From: Actinomyces sp. oral taxon 897
GTDB taxonomy: Bacteria; Actinomycetota; Actinomycetes; Actinomycetales; Actinomycetaceae
NCBI RefSeq assembly: GCF_002999235.1
Contig: NZ_CP027236.1
Location: 1,488,001 to 1,552,000 of the forward strand
Reading direction: 5' to 3'
DNA length: 64,000 nt
The position numbers and the translations under genes were made by a program. The notes under the pieces are model-generated. The model was given only the letters and a program-made list of their open reading frames with translations. It did not search any database and was not told the DNA's origin. Shown piece by piece: positions 54,755-63,807 of the stretch (position 1 is its first letter; each line of letters begins with the position of its first letter).

Positions 54755-54830
54755 CGTTCTCACGAGAAACAAGTACCGTTCTCACGAGAAACAAGTACCG
54801 TTCTCGCGAGCAATAAGTACCGTTCTCGCG
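54755..54830. repeat. 3.5 tandem 22-bp palindromic repeats (iterons)
   Basis: Units lie at 54755-54776, 54777-54798 and 54799-54820, with a partial unit at 54821-54830. Units 1 and 2 are identical; unit 3 differs at three or four positions. Each contains TTCTC-NC-GAG, a dyad, and ends in AAGTAC. The 22-bp period is about two helical turns, so each dyad faces the same side of the helix. Confidence 0.9.
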
Positions 54831-54832
54831 GT

Positions 54833-54867
54833 GGGGAGGGAGGGAGGGAGGGAGAGGAGGGGAGGGG
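54833..54867 (+). other. G-quadruplex-type G-run tract
   Basis: Seven runs of three or four G, mostly separated by single A, lie on the plus strand directly beside the iterons and 30 bp past the xerC stop. Confidence 0.75.
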
Positions 54868-54896
54868 CGAGTGGGGCGCTGGTGCGCCGTGGCCCC

Positions 54897-56006
54897 TCAG
54901 GCTCGGGGGAAGGCCTGGGCGTAGGCCGTGCGCAGGCGCTCTGGTGTGACGTGGGTGTAGCGCTGCGTCGTCGCCAGGGAGGAGTGCCCCAGGATCTCCT
55001 GGACACTGCGCAGGTCGGCCCCTCCGCTGAGCACGTGGGTGGCGGCGGAGTGGCGCAGCCCGTGGGGGCCGAGGTCCGGGACCCCGGCGGCAGCCGTCGC
55101 GCGGTGGACGACCTGGCGCACCGTGCGCGGGTCGATCCGCCCCCCACGCGCACCCAGGAAGACGGCGTCCCCCGACCCCGGCCCCGCCAGGCGGCCGCGC
55201 ACGGCCAGCCACCGTGACAGCGCCCGGGCGGCAGGCAGGCCGTAGGGCACCACCCGGTCCTTGTCCCCCTTACCCACGACCTGCAGGGTGCGTCGGGAGG
55301 GGTCGAGGTCAGCCCGGTCCAGGCCCACCAGCTCAGAGACCCGGATCCCGCTGGCGTAGAGGATCTCCAGGATCGCGTGGTCGCGTACCGACAACGGCCG
55401 GTCACCCCGCGCCGCCTGCCCGGCCACCTCCATGACCTGGCGGGCCTGGTCCTGGCTCAGGACCGTGGGCAGGCGGTTGTCAGCCCGGGGCGAGCGCAGG
55501 CGGACCGCCACGTCGGCCCCCAGCAGGCCGCGGCGGTGGGCCCAGGTGGAGAAGGTCCGGATGGTGGCACCGCGGCGGGCCATGGTGGCACGCGAGTGGC
55601 CCGTCGCGGCCTGGTCCGCGAGCCACGCCCGCAGGTCGGCCAGGCTCAGGCCCGCCAGGACGGGGCTGACGTCAGCCTCCTGGTCCGGCCCCGCCCCCAG
55701 GAAGGTCAGGAGCGCGTCCAGGTCACCGGTGTAGGCGCGCACGGTGTGCCGGGACAGACCCCGCTGGAAGTCCAGGTACCGGGCGAAGTCCTGCGTGAGC
55801 GCGCCCCGGGTGAGCCCGGGGTCGTCCTGCCCTCCCGGGGCGGCGTCGGCCTGGGGGCTCTGTGCGGACCCGCCCGGGCCGTCCCCGGTGCGGGCGCCGT
55901 CACCGCTCCCGGTGCGGGTGACGGCTCCCCTGGTCCGGGACCGGCTCCGGCCCCCGCCGACGCCCCTCCGGGACGTCCCAGCGCCTGCGGGCCCATGTTC
56001 GCTCAT
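54897..56006 (-). CDS. xerC: Tyrosine recombinase XerC-like
   Basis: A 369-residue recombinase with a SAM-like core-binding domain (L-S-R-H-T-V-R-A-Y) and a catalytic domain. The first Arg is in S-G-I-R-V-S-E-L, H-G-L-R-H and G-H-S-S-L-A-T-T follow, and the nucleophile is in Q-R-Y-T-H. It resolves chromosome dimers with a partner at dif. The first 65 or so residues are a low-complexity Gly/Arg/Ser extension not usual for XerC. Its ATG overlaps the dprA stop by 4 bp. Its stop lies just beside the iteron/G-run region. Confidence 0.9.
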   Translation of the reverse strand: MSEHGPAGAGTSRRGVGGGRSRSRTRGAVTRTGSGDGARTGDGPGGSAQSPQADAAPGGQDDPGLTRGALTQDFARYLDFQRGLSRHTVRAYTGDLDALLTFLGAGPDQEADVSPVLAGLSLADLRAWLADQAATGHSRATMARRGATIRTFSTWAHRRGLLGADVAVRLRSPRADNRLPTVLSQDQARQVMEVAGQAARGDRPLSVRDHAILEILYASGIRVSELVGLDRADLDPSRRTLQVVGKGDKDRVVPYGLPAARALSRWLAVRGRLAGPGSGDAVFLGARGGRIDPRTVRQVVHRATAAAGVPDLGPHGLRHSAATHVLSGGADLRSVQEILGHSSLATTQRYTHVTPERLRTAYAQAFPRA

Positions 56007-57442
56007 GCGGCCACCTTACGACGCCACCGCTCCCCCTCCTGCTCCACACGCCCGGACAGCTCCAGGAGGCCCAGGGCCGCCAGGACCTGGGGGACGGAGA
56101 GCCCGGCACTACGCGCCACGGACTCCGCTCCGGCCGACCGCCGAGCCGGGAGGGCGTCCATGACCAGGGCGGAGTCGCCGTCGAGCCCGTCCAGGAGCCC
56201 CTGGCCCTGGTTGCGGGGCTGCGCCTCCTTGCGGGCGTCGGCGTCCTGGGCGCCTACGGGCAGGAGGAGCTCCAGCACCTCGTCGACGTCAGTGACCAGG
56301 ACCGCACCGGCCCGCAGGATCCGGTGGCAGCCGACCGAGGCCATGGAGGTGACCGGGCCGGGTACGGCCCCCAGGGGACGTCCCAGGTCCTGGGCGCAGC
56401 GGGCGGTCGACAGGGCGCCGGAGCGCCAGGCGGCCTCGACCACCACCGTCGCCTGCGTCATGGCGGCGATCAGGCGGTTGCGGCTCAGGAACCGGTGCCG
56501 GGCGGGGCTGCAGCCCGGCGGGACCTCGGCCACCAGGGCGCCCTGCCGGATGACGGCCTCCAGCAGGGCCGTGTTGCCGCCAGGGTAGAGGCGGTCCACT
56601 CCCCCGGCGCTCACGCTGACCGTGCGGCCGCGGGCCAGGGCACCGCGGTGGACCGCCGCGTCAATCCCGTAGGCGCCCCCGGAGACCACCACGCAGCCGG
56701 CCGCAGCCAGGCCCCCGGCCAGCTCGGTGGCGACCTCCTCCCCGTAGGCGGTAGAGGCCCGCGCCCCCACCACGGCCAGGCAGTACCCCGTGGCCACGCC
56801 GTGAGGGACCCGGTCCTCCCGGGTGGGCGGGCGGTCCGGGAGACCCCACCCCCGGGGCAGCTCCTCCGGGGCCTCCTGCCCTACGGACCGCTCCTCCGGC
56901 GGATCCTCGCCGGGGGCCTCCTGGTCCTCGGGCCCACCGGCGTCCTCCTCGTCCGGCTCCCCACCGGGTCCCTGGCCCTCCTGCGGCTGGGACGCCCCTT
57001 CCAGGAGGTCCTGGTCCTGGGCGCTGACCAGGAGGGCAGGATCCCCCCTCACCCACAGGCACATGGGTGGCTGGGCCAGCTCACCCAGGCCCGGGGGCCA
57101 CCACGGGTCGCCCGGGGTGAGCAGGCTCCCGCCCAGGCGCTCCAGGACATCGAGCTCACGGCGGATGTCCAGCCCGCTCAGACGCGGCGCCCACCTGCCT
57201 ACCGCCTGGGCCCAGCGGGCACTGGCGACGGCGGCGTCGTGGCACGAGGGCAGGGGCGGGCGGGGGCTGGTGCGCGCCTCCCCCTCAGGGGTCAGGCCCT
57301 CGGACAGGAGCCACTCCAGGGCCGGGCCCGCGCCCAGGTGACCGACCAGGGCGGCGGCCGCGGCGTCGGCGGGCTCCACCAGGCGGGACCAGGTGGCACG
57401 TGCCAGGGCCTCGTCGTGGACGTCGTAGGGCAGGGACGTCAT
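56003..57442 (-). CDS. dprA: DNA-processing protein DprA with acidic insertion
   Basis: A 479-residue protein. It has an N-terminal helical region, the Rossmann-like DNA-binding core (V-V-G-A-R-A-S-T-A-Y-G and S-G-G-A-Y-G-I-D) and a C-terminal winged helix. It loads RecA on incoming single strands in transformation. Between V-R-G-D and A-V-V-G-A-R it carries an extra stretch of about 70 Glu/Asp/Pro/Gly-rich residues (about 56825-57010 in DNA) that standard DprA lacks. Both ends overlap neighbours by 4 bp. Confidence 0.9.
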   Translation of the reverse strand: MTSLPYDVHDEALARATWSRLVEPADAAAAALVGHLGAGPALEWLLSEGLTPEGEARTSPRPPLPSCHDAAVASARWAQAVGRWAPRLSGLDIRRELDVLERLGGSLLTPGDPWWPPGLGELAQPPMCLWVRGDPALLVSAQDQDLLEGASQPQEGQGPGGEPDEEDAGGPEDQEAPGEDPPEERSVGQEAPEELPRGWGLPDRPPTREDRVPHGVATGYCLAVVGARASTAYGEEVATELAGGLAAAGCVVVSGGAYGIDAAVHRGALARGRTVSVSAGGVDRLYPGGNTALLEAVIRQGALVAEVPPGCSPARHRFLSRNRLIAAMTQATVVVEAAWRSGALSTARCAQDLGRPLGAVPGPVTSMASVGCHRILRAGAVLVTDVDEVLELLLPVGAQDADARKEAQPRNQGQGLLDGLDGDSALVMDALPARRSAGAESVARSAGLSVPQVLAALGLLELSGRVEQEGERWRRKVAA

Positions 57443-59007
57443 GGGCGTGCTCCTCTCATTCTCAGGGCCATGGCACCGCCAAGGTCCTCCAGGGTGGGTG
57501 AGGCGTGGCCCCCCAGGTCGGCCAGGGTCCAGGCCAGGCGCAGGACCCTGTCGGCGCCGCGCAGGGACAGGTCGCCGGTCTCCAGGACCCGCATGAGCCG
57601 CGCCACGACCGCCGGGTCGGTGCCTGAGGCGGCGCTGCGCAGGTACCGGCCCGGGACCTGGCAGTTCAGACGCCAGGGCGTACCGGCCAGACGCCGTGCG
57701 GCCCGCTGCCGGGCGGCGGCCACCCGGGCGGCCACGGTCCTGCTGGACTCCGGGCCCTCGGTCAGGGCCAGGTCGGTGGCGCTGACGGGGCGGACCTCGA
57801 CCTGGATGTCCACGCGGTCCAGCAGGGGGCCGGAGAGCCGGGAGAAGTAGCGCCGTCGTTGCAGCGAGGTGCAGGTGCAGCCGGTCCCCCGCCCGCTGGC
57901 GCCCCCGCAGGGGCAGGGGTTGGCCGCCAGGACCAGCTGGAAGGCCGCCGGGTAGGTGGCCCGTCCCGCGGCGCGGTCGATCGAGACCGTGCCCGACTCC
58001 AGGGGCTGGCGCAGGCAGTCCAGGACCCCGCTGGCGAACTCCGGGGCCTCGTCCAGGAACAGGACGCCGCAGTGCGCCAGGGACACGTCCCCAGGGCGCG
58101 GCGTCCCGCTGCCGCCCCCGATGACCGCGGCACGGGTGGCGGTGTGGTGCGGGGCCCGCAGCGGCGGGGTGCTCAGCAGGCCGGACTCGGCGCGGAAGGT
58201 CCCGGCCAGGGAGTGGATAGCGGTGACGGTGACGGCGTCGGACGGCTCCAGGGGAGGCAGGATGGTGGGCATGCGCTGGGCGAGCATGGTCTTGCCGGCA
58301 CCCGGCGGGCCCACGAGGAGCAGGTGGTGCCCGCCAGCCGCCGCGACCTCCAGGGCGTGACGAGCACCACGCTGGCCGACGACGTCAGCCAGGTCCAGGT
58401 GGCTGGTGGGCTCAGGCTCCTGGTCCGTGCCCACCGTGACCTCCTGGAGCGCCCGCTCCACCAGCGGGTAGGTGGCCGTCGGCAGCCTGCCCCCGTAGCG
58501 ATCCACCAGCTCCCCCACATGGGCCACCGCCGTGACCTGGGCGCCCGGGACCAGGCGCGCCTCGCTGGCGGACGCGGCCGAGACCACGACGTCCCGCACC
58601 CCGGCGGCGACGGCGGCGTGGACGGAGGGCAGGACCCCTCGTACGGCGTGGACGCTGCCGTCCAGGCCGAGCTCACCGACGTAGACGGTCCGGGCGAGCT
58701 CGGGCAGGGCCTGAGCGGGCAGGGCGTCGCGAGCCCCCAGCACCGCCAGGGCCAGGGCCAGGTCGAGCCCGGTACCCGACTTGGGCAGGTCTGCCGGGGA
58801 GAGGTTGACGGTCAGACGCTGCTCCCCCCAGCGCAGGCCGCAGGTGGTCAGGGCGGCACGCACCCGCTCCCGCGACTCCCTGACGGCGGCGTCGGGCAGC
58901 CCTACCAGGGTGAAGCTGGGCAGGCCGGGCGCGGCGTGGGCCTCGACGTCCACCAGGTGGCCGTCCAGGCCGGTGAGGGTGATAGCGAGGGTCCGGGCGA
59001 GGCTCAT
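57439..59007 (-). CDS. comM: YifB/ComM family Mg-chelatase-like AAA+ helicase
   Basis: A 522-residue protein with a Lon-like N-terminal domain (A-P-G-L-P-S-F-T-L-V-G-L-P), Walker A G-P-P-G-A-G-K-T and Walker B V-L-F-L-D-E-A-P-E-F. It ends in a Mg-chelatase C-terminal domain with a Cys-rich C-P-C-G loop. ComM proteins drive branch migration during transformation. The start overlaps the yraN stop by 4 bp (ATGA). Confidence 0.93.
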   Translation of the reverse strand: MSLARTLAITLTGLDGHLVDVEAHAAPGLPSFTLVGLPDAAVRESRERVRAALTTCGLRWGEQRLTVNLSPADLPKSGTGLDLALALAVLGARDALPAQALPELARTVYVGELGLDGSVHAVRGVLPSVHAAVAAGVRDVVVSAASASEARLVPGAQVTAVAHVGELVDRYGGRLPTATYPLVERALQEVTVGTDQEPEPTSHLDLADVVGQRGARHALEVAAAGGHHLLLVGPPGAGKTMLAQRMPTILPPLEPSDAVTVTAIHSLAGTFRAESGLLSTPPLRAPHHTATRAAVIGGGSGTPRPGDVSLAHCGVLFLDEAPEFASGVLDCLRQPLESGTVSIDRAAGRATYPAAFQLVLAANPCPCGGASGRGTGCTCTSLQRRRYFSRLSGPLLDRVDIQVEVRPVSATDLALTEGPESSRTVAARVAAARQRAARRLAGTPWRLNCQVPGRYLRSAASGTDPAVVARLMRVLETGDLSLRGADRVLRLAWTLADLGGHASPTLEDLGGAMALRMRGARP

Positions 59008-59537
59008 CCCTCCCCCACCCCCTCGTGGTGACGCAGGAACACGGGCTGACCGGGGCGCAGCAGCAGGGAGATGACGTCCAGGCGCAGGCCCTCGTGAGGT
59101 ACCTCGTGGCTGGCCGCCCAGGCACCGGCCAGGGCCCGCAGCCGGGCGACCTTACGGGCGTCCACCGCCGCACCGGGCGGCCCCAGTCGCGTGCTGGTGC
59201 GGGTCTTGACCTCAATGACCACCAGGCGGGGCCGGGAGCCTTCCCGGGGCTGGAGGGCGATAATGTCGAGCTCCCCGCGCAGCCGCGGACCGTCTGGCGC
59301 CTGGTCGGCGGACCCCGGGGCGCCCGGGGCCCCTGGTCCGGGCTGCTGGCCAGGCCTCCTTTGCCCGCCACGACGGCCGGAGGAGGGACGCCAGTTGCGC
59401 TCCAGGACCTGCCAGCCCAGATCCGTAAGGTACCGGGCTGCGATCTGCTCGCCGCGACGCCCGACCTCCCGGGGCGCAAGTCTCGCAGGTCGCTGGCAGA
59501 AGTCGGTGTCCCGGGGGGCGGGACGGGTTGTGGTCAT
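59004..59537 (-). CDS. yraN: YraN/UPF0102 nuclease-like protein
   Basis: A 177-residue protein with the restriction-endonuclease-like core: G-R-R-G-E-Q-I-A-A-R-Y-L, then G-E-L-D-I-I-A and V-I-E-V-K-T-R. Between R-N-W-R and G-E-L-D it has an insertion of about 35 Gly/Pro/Gln/Arg residues. ATG 59537 follows a near-perfect GGAGGTGATC ribosome site; longer readings lack one. It is first of the overlapped yraN-comM-dprA-xerC run. Confidence 0.87.
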   Translation of the reverse strand: MTTTRPAPRDTDFCQRPARLAPREVGRRGEQIAARYLTDLGWQVLERNWRPSSGRRGGQRRPGQQPGPGAPGAPGSADQAPDGPRLRGELDIIALQPREGSRPRLVVIEVKTRTSTRLGPPGAAVDARKVARLRALAGAWAASHEVPHEGLRLDVISLLLRPGQPVFLRHHEGVGEG

Positions 59538-59858
59538 GCGGATCACCTCCGTCATGAGGCTGCACCGCCGCGTCCTGCCCGCGCCACCGCGGGCTTCTGG
59601 ACCTGTGGAAAACCTCCTGTCCACAGGCTGGAGGCGACGGGTGACGCCGCGCGTCCCCGCGCCCCGGGTATGTCAACCGTACGTCATGAGGCCCCTCGGA
59701 TCCGGGGTGCCCGGTGGATCCGGGGTGCCCGGCGCGCCGCTGCCGGAGCCGCACCGCCAGCGGGCCTTGCCACCCCCCGGCGAGGAGGGGTGAGGCGCCA
59801 GGGACCTGGCCAGCGACGTCAGCCGACTCGCCGGACAGCCCCTGTGCCCCGGCAGCCG
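59538..59858. other. 321-bp intergenic region upstream of yraN
   Basis: No gene is seen. It contains an inverted repeat CCTGTGGA / TCCACAGG (59602-59609 and 59620-59627) with TTTTCCACA resembling a DnaA box, and an 18-bp tandem duplication (59698-59715 and 59716-59733). It follows the DUF2469 stop and may carry the promoter for the competence-type operon. Confidence 0.65.
59602..59627. promoter_or_regulatory. Inverted repeat with DnaA-box-like half sites
   Basis: A perfect 8-bp inverted repeat with a 10-bp centre. One arm reads TTTTCCACA on the minus strand, one mismatch from the DnaA consensus TTATNCACA. It lies about 65 bp upstream of the yraN start. Confidence 0.45.
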
Positions 59859-60164
59859 TCAGGAGGGCAGACCCATCTCCGGCTTGGCCAGCTCCTCCAC
59901 GTTGACGTCCTTGAAGGTGACGACCTGGACGGACTTGACGAACCGGGAGGCCCGGTAGATGTCCCACACCCAGGCGTCCTCCAGGGTGAGCTCAAAGAAG
60001 ACCTCCCCGCCGTTGGTGCGCACCTGGACGTCCACGGAGTTGGTCAGGTAGAAGCGTCGTTCCGTCTCCACGGCGTAGGAGAAGAGGCTCACCACGTCTC
60101 GGTACTCGCGGTAGAGCTCTAACTCCAGGTCGTTCTCGTAGGCCTCAAGATCCTCAATACTCAC
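59859..60164 (-). CDS. DUF2469 protein
   Basis: A 101-residue acidic protein that starts [10 protein letters not shown]. It matches the small actinobacterial family found next to rnhB (Rv2901c type). Function is unknown. Its GTG overlaps the rnhB stop by 4 bp. Confidence 0.93.
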   Translation of the reverse strand: MSIEDLEAYENDLELELYREYRDVVSLFSYAVETERRFYLTNSVDVQVRTNGGEVFFELTLEDAWVWDIYRASRFVKSVQVVTFKDVNVEELAKPEMGLPS

Positions 60165-61048
60165 TGGATTATCATGCCCTGACGTTCATGCTTCTCCAAG
60201 CCGGGCAGGCGCCAGCTACGGCGGTGCTGGTCACTTGCACCCAGCCGCGCCAGCCCCTCCACGTGCGCCCGGGCCGCGTAGCCCTTGTTGCTGGCCCAGC
60301 CGTAGCCGGGATCCTCCAGCTGCCTCATGAGCCCGTCCCGGTGGACCTTGGCCAGGACGGAGGCCGCGGCCACGACGGCGCAGTGCGCGTCGGCCCTCAC
60401 CCTGGTGCGCACTGGCGGGGTGAGCCCGGGGGGCAGGGGGGCACCGTACTCCCCTGGGTCGCGGGCCCCAGCCTCCTTGGCGCCCGCGTCCTCCAGCCCA
60501 CCAGTGCCCGCGTCTTCTAGCCCACCGGCACCCAGCGCCTGGGCCCCACCGGCACCCGGCACCTGGGCCCTGCCAGCACCCGGCACCTGGTTCCCGGCGC
60601 CCGGCCGCCCCGCCAGCGTCGTGAGCAGGTCCTCGTGGGGCCGGCTGAGCCAGTCGGCGCTGCCGTCCAGGAGCACGACGTCGGGCAGGTGGCCCCGGGC
60701 GGCGACCTGCGCCAGGGCCCGCAGGCCCGCCAGCCTCAGGGCGCCGACAATGCCGTGGGCGTCGATCTCACCCGGCGTCGAGCTGCCCAGGGCCCAGTCC
60801 TCCAGCCACTGCCGGCACGGTCCCACCAGGTCCTCACGCCGTCGGGCGGACAGGAGCTTGGAGTCCGCCAGGCCGGCGGGGAAGGCCTCCGGCGTGGCGG
60901 CGCCGACGACTGCCAGGCCCACCGTGACCGGGCCGGCCAGCGCCCCTCGCCCGACCTCGTCCATCCCTCCCACCAGCGGGAACCGCTCCATGAGGGCGCG
61001 CTCGACCAGGCGGTCGGGGACCGGTCGGGAGGCTGGCCTGCGGCTCAC
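60161..61048 (-). CDS. rnhB: Ribonuclease HII with repeat insertion
   Basis: A 295-residue enzyme, against about 200 in E. coli. Catalytic acidic residues are seen in G-M-D-E-V-G-R-G, in L-D-G-S-A-D and in V-R-A-D-A. It removes ribonucleotides from RNA-DNA hybrids. The extra length is an insertion of about 60 residues (near 138-200; DNA about 60450-60630) of Gly/Ala/Pro repeats built from imperfect tandem DNA repeats. The GTG start overlaps the lepB stop by 4 bp. Confidence 0.9.
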   Translation of the reverse strand: MSRRPASRPVPDRLVERALMERFPLVGGMDEVGRGALAGPVTVGLAVVGAATPEAFPAGLADSKLLSARRREDLVGPCRQWLEDWALGSSTPGEIDAHGIVGALRLAGLRALAQVAARGHLPDVVLLDGSADWLSRPHEDLLTTLAGRPGAGNQVPGAGRAQVPGAGGAQALGAGGLEDAGTGGLEDAGAKEAGARDPGEYGAPLPPGLTPPVRTRVRADAHCAVVAAASVLAKVHRDGLMRQLEDPGYGWASNKGYAARAHVEGLARLGASDQHRRSWRLPGLEKHERQGMIIQ

Positions 61049-62139
61049 CGGGCCGCGGGGACGCCGGCGAAGACGTCCTCCCCCTCGCCCAGGCCGTCCC
61101 AGCGGCTCACCGGCCAGATAATGCTCTTGGCCACCCCCACGACGTCGCTCAGGGGGACGAAGCCGCCGTGGACGTCATCCATGTGCGCCCGGGAGTCCGC
61201 GGAGTTGGAGCGGTTGTCCCCCATGACCCAGACCATGGAGTCGGGCACGGTGACGTCGAAGGCGACCTCGGAGGGCGAGACACCTGCCTTGACGTAGGTC
61301 TCGTGAAGGACCACCCCGTTGACCGAGACCGTCCCCCGCCCGTCGGAGACGACCCGGTCCCCGGGCATTCCGATCACACGCTTAATGAGGTGGTGGCCCG
61401 AGTCCTCCGGGAGGATCCGGATAAGGATGAGGCCGTCACGGATGAGCCCTCTCAGACCGGTAGGGTCAATGCTATTCAACCAGTGATCAGGATCGCGGAA
61501 GACGATAATATCGCCGCGTTTAATGTCGTCGGAGTCATACATAGTCACCGCTACCCGGTCACCGTTGACCAATGTGCTCTCCATGGACCCAGTAGGAATC
61601 TCGAAGTACTGGATGACAAAGGTCTTGAACAGCGCTACGAGCAGGAGAATGACGACGAAGGGGACCAGGAAGGACCCTCGGCGTGGCCGACGGCGTGCAG
61701 GTCTGCTGCTCTCGGAGTCGTCCGACGATGTCGGGCGCTCCTGGGGCGGGTAGGAGGGCGGGAGGTCCTGCGGGTCGTCGTCCTGCGGACCGGCCTCGCC
61801 CTGGGAGCCGTCCTGGGTCTCAGCCTGGGAGCCGTCCTGGGTCTCTCCCTGGGAGCTGGCGTCGTCGGCCTGGGAGGCGTCGTCCTGCGGCTCGTCCCGG
61901 GAAGCGTCCTGGGCCTTAGCCTGAGTCCCGGCCTCGGGCTCGGTCTCAGGCTCGGCCTCGGGCTCGGTCTGGAGGCGGGCAGCGTCCTCTCGGGAGGCAC
62001 CGTCCTGCGACTCGGTCCGGGGGCAGGCCTCGGACTGGGGGCGGGTCCCGGGTCGGGCGCCGTCCGCCTGCGGGGCGTCGTCCTGCGGCTCGTCCCGGGC
62101 GTCGGCGGTGGGCTGGGCGTCGTCCTGCTCGGAGGTCAC
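61045..62139 (-). CDS. lepB: Signal peptidase I with long acidic N-terminal extension
   Basis: A 364-residue protein. Residues 1-155 are acidic and rich in Gln/Asp/Ser with short internal repeats; one membrane helix lies at about 157-176, then the catalytic domain. The catalytic Ser is at about 185 (P-T-G-S-M-E) and the catalytic Lys in [11 protein letters not shown]. It removes signal peptides outside the membrane, including those of the wall hydrolases in this window. The GTG follows GAAGGGA. Confidence 0.92.
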   Translation of the reverse strand: MTSEQDDAQPTADARDEPQDDAPQADGARPGTRPQSEACPRTESQDGASREDAARLQTEPEAEPETEPEAGTQAKAQDASRDEPQDDASQADDASSQGETQDGSQAETQDGSQGEAGPQDDDPQDLPPSYPPQERPTSSDDSESSRPARRRPRRGSFLVPFVVILLLVALFKTFVIQYFEIPTGSMESTLVNGDRVAVTMYDSDDIKRGDIIVFRDPDHWLNSIDPTGLRGLIRDGLILIRILPEDSGHHLIKRVIGMPGDRVVSDGRGTVSVNGVVLHETYVKAGVSPSEVAFDVTVPDSMVWVMGDNRSNSADSRAHMDDVHGGFVPLSDVVGVAKSIIWPVSRWDGLGEGEDVFAGVPAAR

Positions 62140-62209
62140 GCTAATCCCTTCACTCGTGTGCTCCGCTGGCGCGGAAACCTGCCGTGATCCTACCTACCCG
62201 CCACGCGAA

Positions 62210-62244
62210 AGGGCGCCCGCAACCGCTGTGGTCACGGACGCCCT
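62210..62244 (-). terminator. Terminator after rplS
   Basis: A 10-bp stem with one mismatch (62210-62219 / 62235-62244), followed on the minus strand by TTT, lies 29 bp beyond the rplS stop. Confidence 0.7.
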
Positions 62245-62272
62245 CACCCGCGGGCAAGGCTGCCCTGGGACG

Positions 62273-62620
62273 TCAGGCCTCGCGACGCTCCTTGATCTTG
62301 GCGGCCTTACCACGCAGGTTGCGCAGGTAGTACAGCTTGGCGCGACGAACGTCACCACGGGTGACGACCTCAATCCGGTCGATAGTGGGGGTGTGCACCG
62401 GGAAGGTGCGCTCCACGCCCACCCCGAAGGAGATCTTGCGGACCGTGAAGGTCTCGGAGACACTGGCGCCGGAGCGCGCGATCACCACGCCCTGGAACAC
62501 CTGGATACGCGAACGGCTCCCCTCCACGACCTTGACGTGCACCTTGACGGTGTCGCCAGGGCGGAAGGCGGGGACGTCCTCGCGCAGGGAGGCGGCGTCG
62601 ATCTGGTCAATGAGGTTCAT
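62273..62620 (-). CDS. rplS: 50S ribosomal protein L19
   Basis: A 115-residue protein of normal L19 length. It carries [13 protein letters not shown], the [10 protein letters not shown] block and A-K-L-Y-Y-L-R. It sits at the 30S-50S interface. ATG 62620 follows GGAGAA. It is separated from lepB by a terminator. Confidence 0.96.
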   Translation of the reverse strand: MNLIDQIDAASLREDVPAFRPGDTVKVHVKVVEGSRSRIQVFQGVVIARSGASVSETFTVRKISFGVGVERTFPVHTPTIDRIEVVTRGDVRRAKLYYLRNLRGKAAKIKERREA

Positions 62621-62862
62621 GGTTCTTCTCCACGCACGTGCCACTGGTCATGGGCGCTTGGTCGGCGACACCTCACGGGGCGTCGGTGCTCGTGCCCGCA
62701 GGTCCCGCTCGGCAGGGGCTCCCCAGTGGCAGAGCCGCTCCCGGGCCCGGGGCCAGGCAAGTGTGCCACAGCCCCTCAGCAGGCGGCGAGCACAGGGGCG
62801 AGGACGTGCGCGACCTCACGGCGTGTTTGACACCGCGGAACCGGCTACGGAACCATCACCGC

Positions 62863-63516
62863 ATGAAGATCACTGACTTCCACGCCCTGCACCCCGGTAC
62901 GGTCCGCGACGGCGAGGGGGACGAGGTGACCCTGAGCGTCCACGACCTGGGGACGCTGCGCGTGCCCTCGGGACGGGTGCGGGTCTGCGACCCGTTCGTC
63001 AACCTCGACGACTGCCTCGAGTTCGCGGTCCCGCCGGGAGACTACCCGGTACGGGTCACCATGGCCGACTGTGAGGCCTACTTCTCCCTGGTACTGGGCG
63101 AGGGGGAGGCCGCCAGCGTCGAGCCGGCGGCCTCTGTCGAGGGCGCCCCGGAGCCCGGGAGCTGCTGGCTGGTCCCCGTGGACGCCGGGACCGTGGGCAT
63201 GGTCGACGCCGACGCCGTGGAGCGGTGCATGCCCGAGCTGAACGATGAGTGCGACTGGTACGAAGAGATCTTTGACAGCGGGGAGCCGACCTCCTGGTTC
63301 GAGCTCATGGACTCCGAGGAGCACTACCAGCCCGGACTCGCCAATATCGTCATGCCGCTGGCGACCCACGGCGAGAACGTCGTCATGAGCCACTCGGGGT
63401 TCGGTGACGGCTCCTACCCGGTGTACCTGACCCGCGACGCCGCGGGCAGGCCGCTGGGACTGCACATTGACCTCCTCCTCATTGCGCCCGAGGAGGACGA
63501 GGATGACGAGGGCTGA
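62863..63516 (+). CDS. DUF4241-like protein
   Basis: A 217-residue acidic cytoplasmic protein. Blocks such as P-P-G-D-Y-P-V, a C-terminal G-F-G-D-G-S-Y-P-V and repeated acidic residues match the DUF4241 family, seen elsewhere as predicted immunity-type or uncharacterised proteins. ATG 62863 has no Shine-Dalgarno; TTGACA at 62827-62832 is a perfect -35 and AACCAT (62851-62856) ends 6 nt before ATG, so a leaderless start is possible. No toxin gene is seen next to it. Confidence 0.7.
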   Translation: MKITDFHALHPGTVRDGEGDEVTLSVHDLGTLRVPSGRVRVCDPFVNLDDCLEFAVPPGDYPVRVTMADCEAYFSLVLGEGEAASVEPAASVEGAPEPGSCWLVPVDAGTVGMVDADAVERCMPELNDECDWYEEIFDSGEPTSWFELMDSEEHYQPGLANIVMPLATHGENVVMSHSGFGDGSYPVYLTRDAAGRPLGLHIDLLLIAPEEDEDDEG

Positions 63517-63807
63517 ACGGCCCGCCCGGGCCGGAGCCTAGGCCGGGGCCGCCTAGCAGGTTCTGCCGGAACCCGGCGAGGAGCGCGGAACAGCTCGCCT
63601 GGGTCGGGGCCGCCTCGGCCCACGTGATCTGCGACTTCCGGGCCCCGGGAACGGCCCGCCTGCGACCACCTGGCCGCGGACCCGGGTCGGTACTGCGAGC
63701 GCGAGCCCGTGGCCTGGGGTCGGGGCCCGCAGCCTGTGGCCGGGGCTCGCAGCCCGGGGCTCATGGCCTGTGGCCGGGGCCCGGGGTCAGTGGGCTAGCG
63801 GCTGCCC
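63517..63807. repeat. GC-rich gap with short repeats
   Basis: No gene is seen between the convergent DUF4241 and acetyltransferase genes. The segment from about 63695 to 63785 holds repeated CCTGTGGCCGGGGC-type words and inverted GCGAGCCC / GGGCTCGC arms that may end transcription from both sides. Confidence 0.55.

Larger units (their letters stand above)
54339..54896. other. 558-bp intergenic region between malic enzyme and xerC
   Basis: No gene is supported. It holds the malic enzyme ribosome site and a -10-like TAGGCT on the minus strand near 54385, GC-rich sequence, a small palindrome AGGT-GATAT-ACCT (54712-54724), the 22-bp tandem repeat and the G-run tract. Confidence 0.7.

Noticed and set aside
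54755..54830. CRISPR array
   Set aside because: The 22-bp units are directly tandem with no variable spacers and no cas genes lie nearby.
62863..63516. Immunity protein of a toxin system
   Set aside because: DUF4241 has been linked to such systems, but no toxin or secretion gene is adjacent in this window, so no role is claimed.
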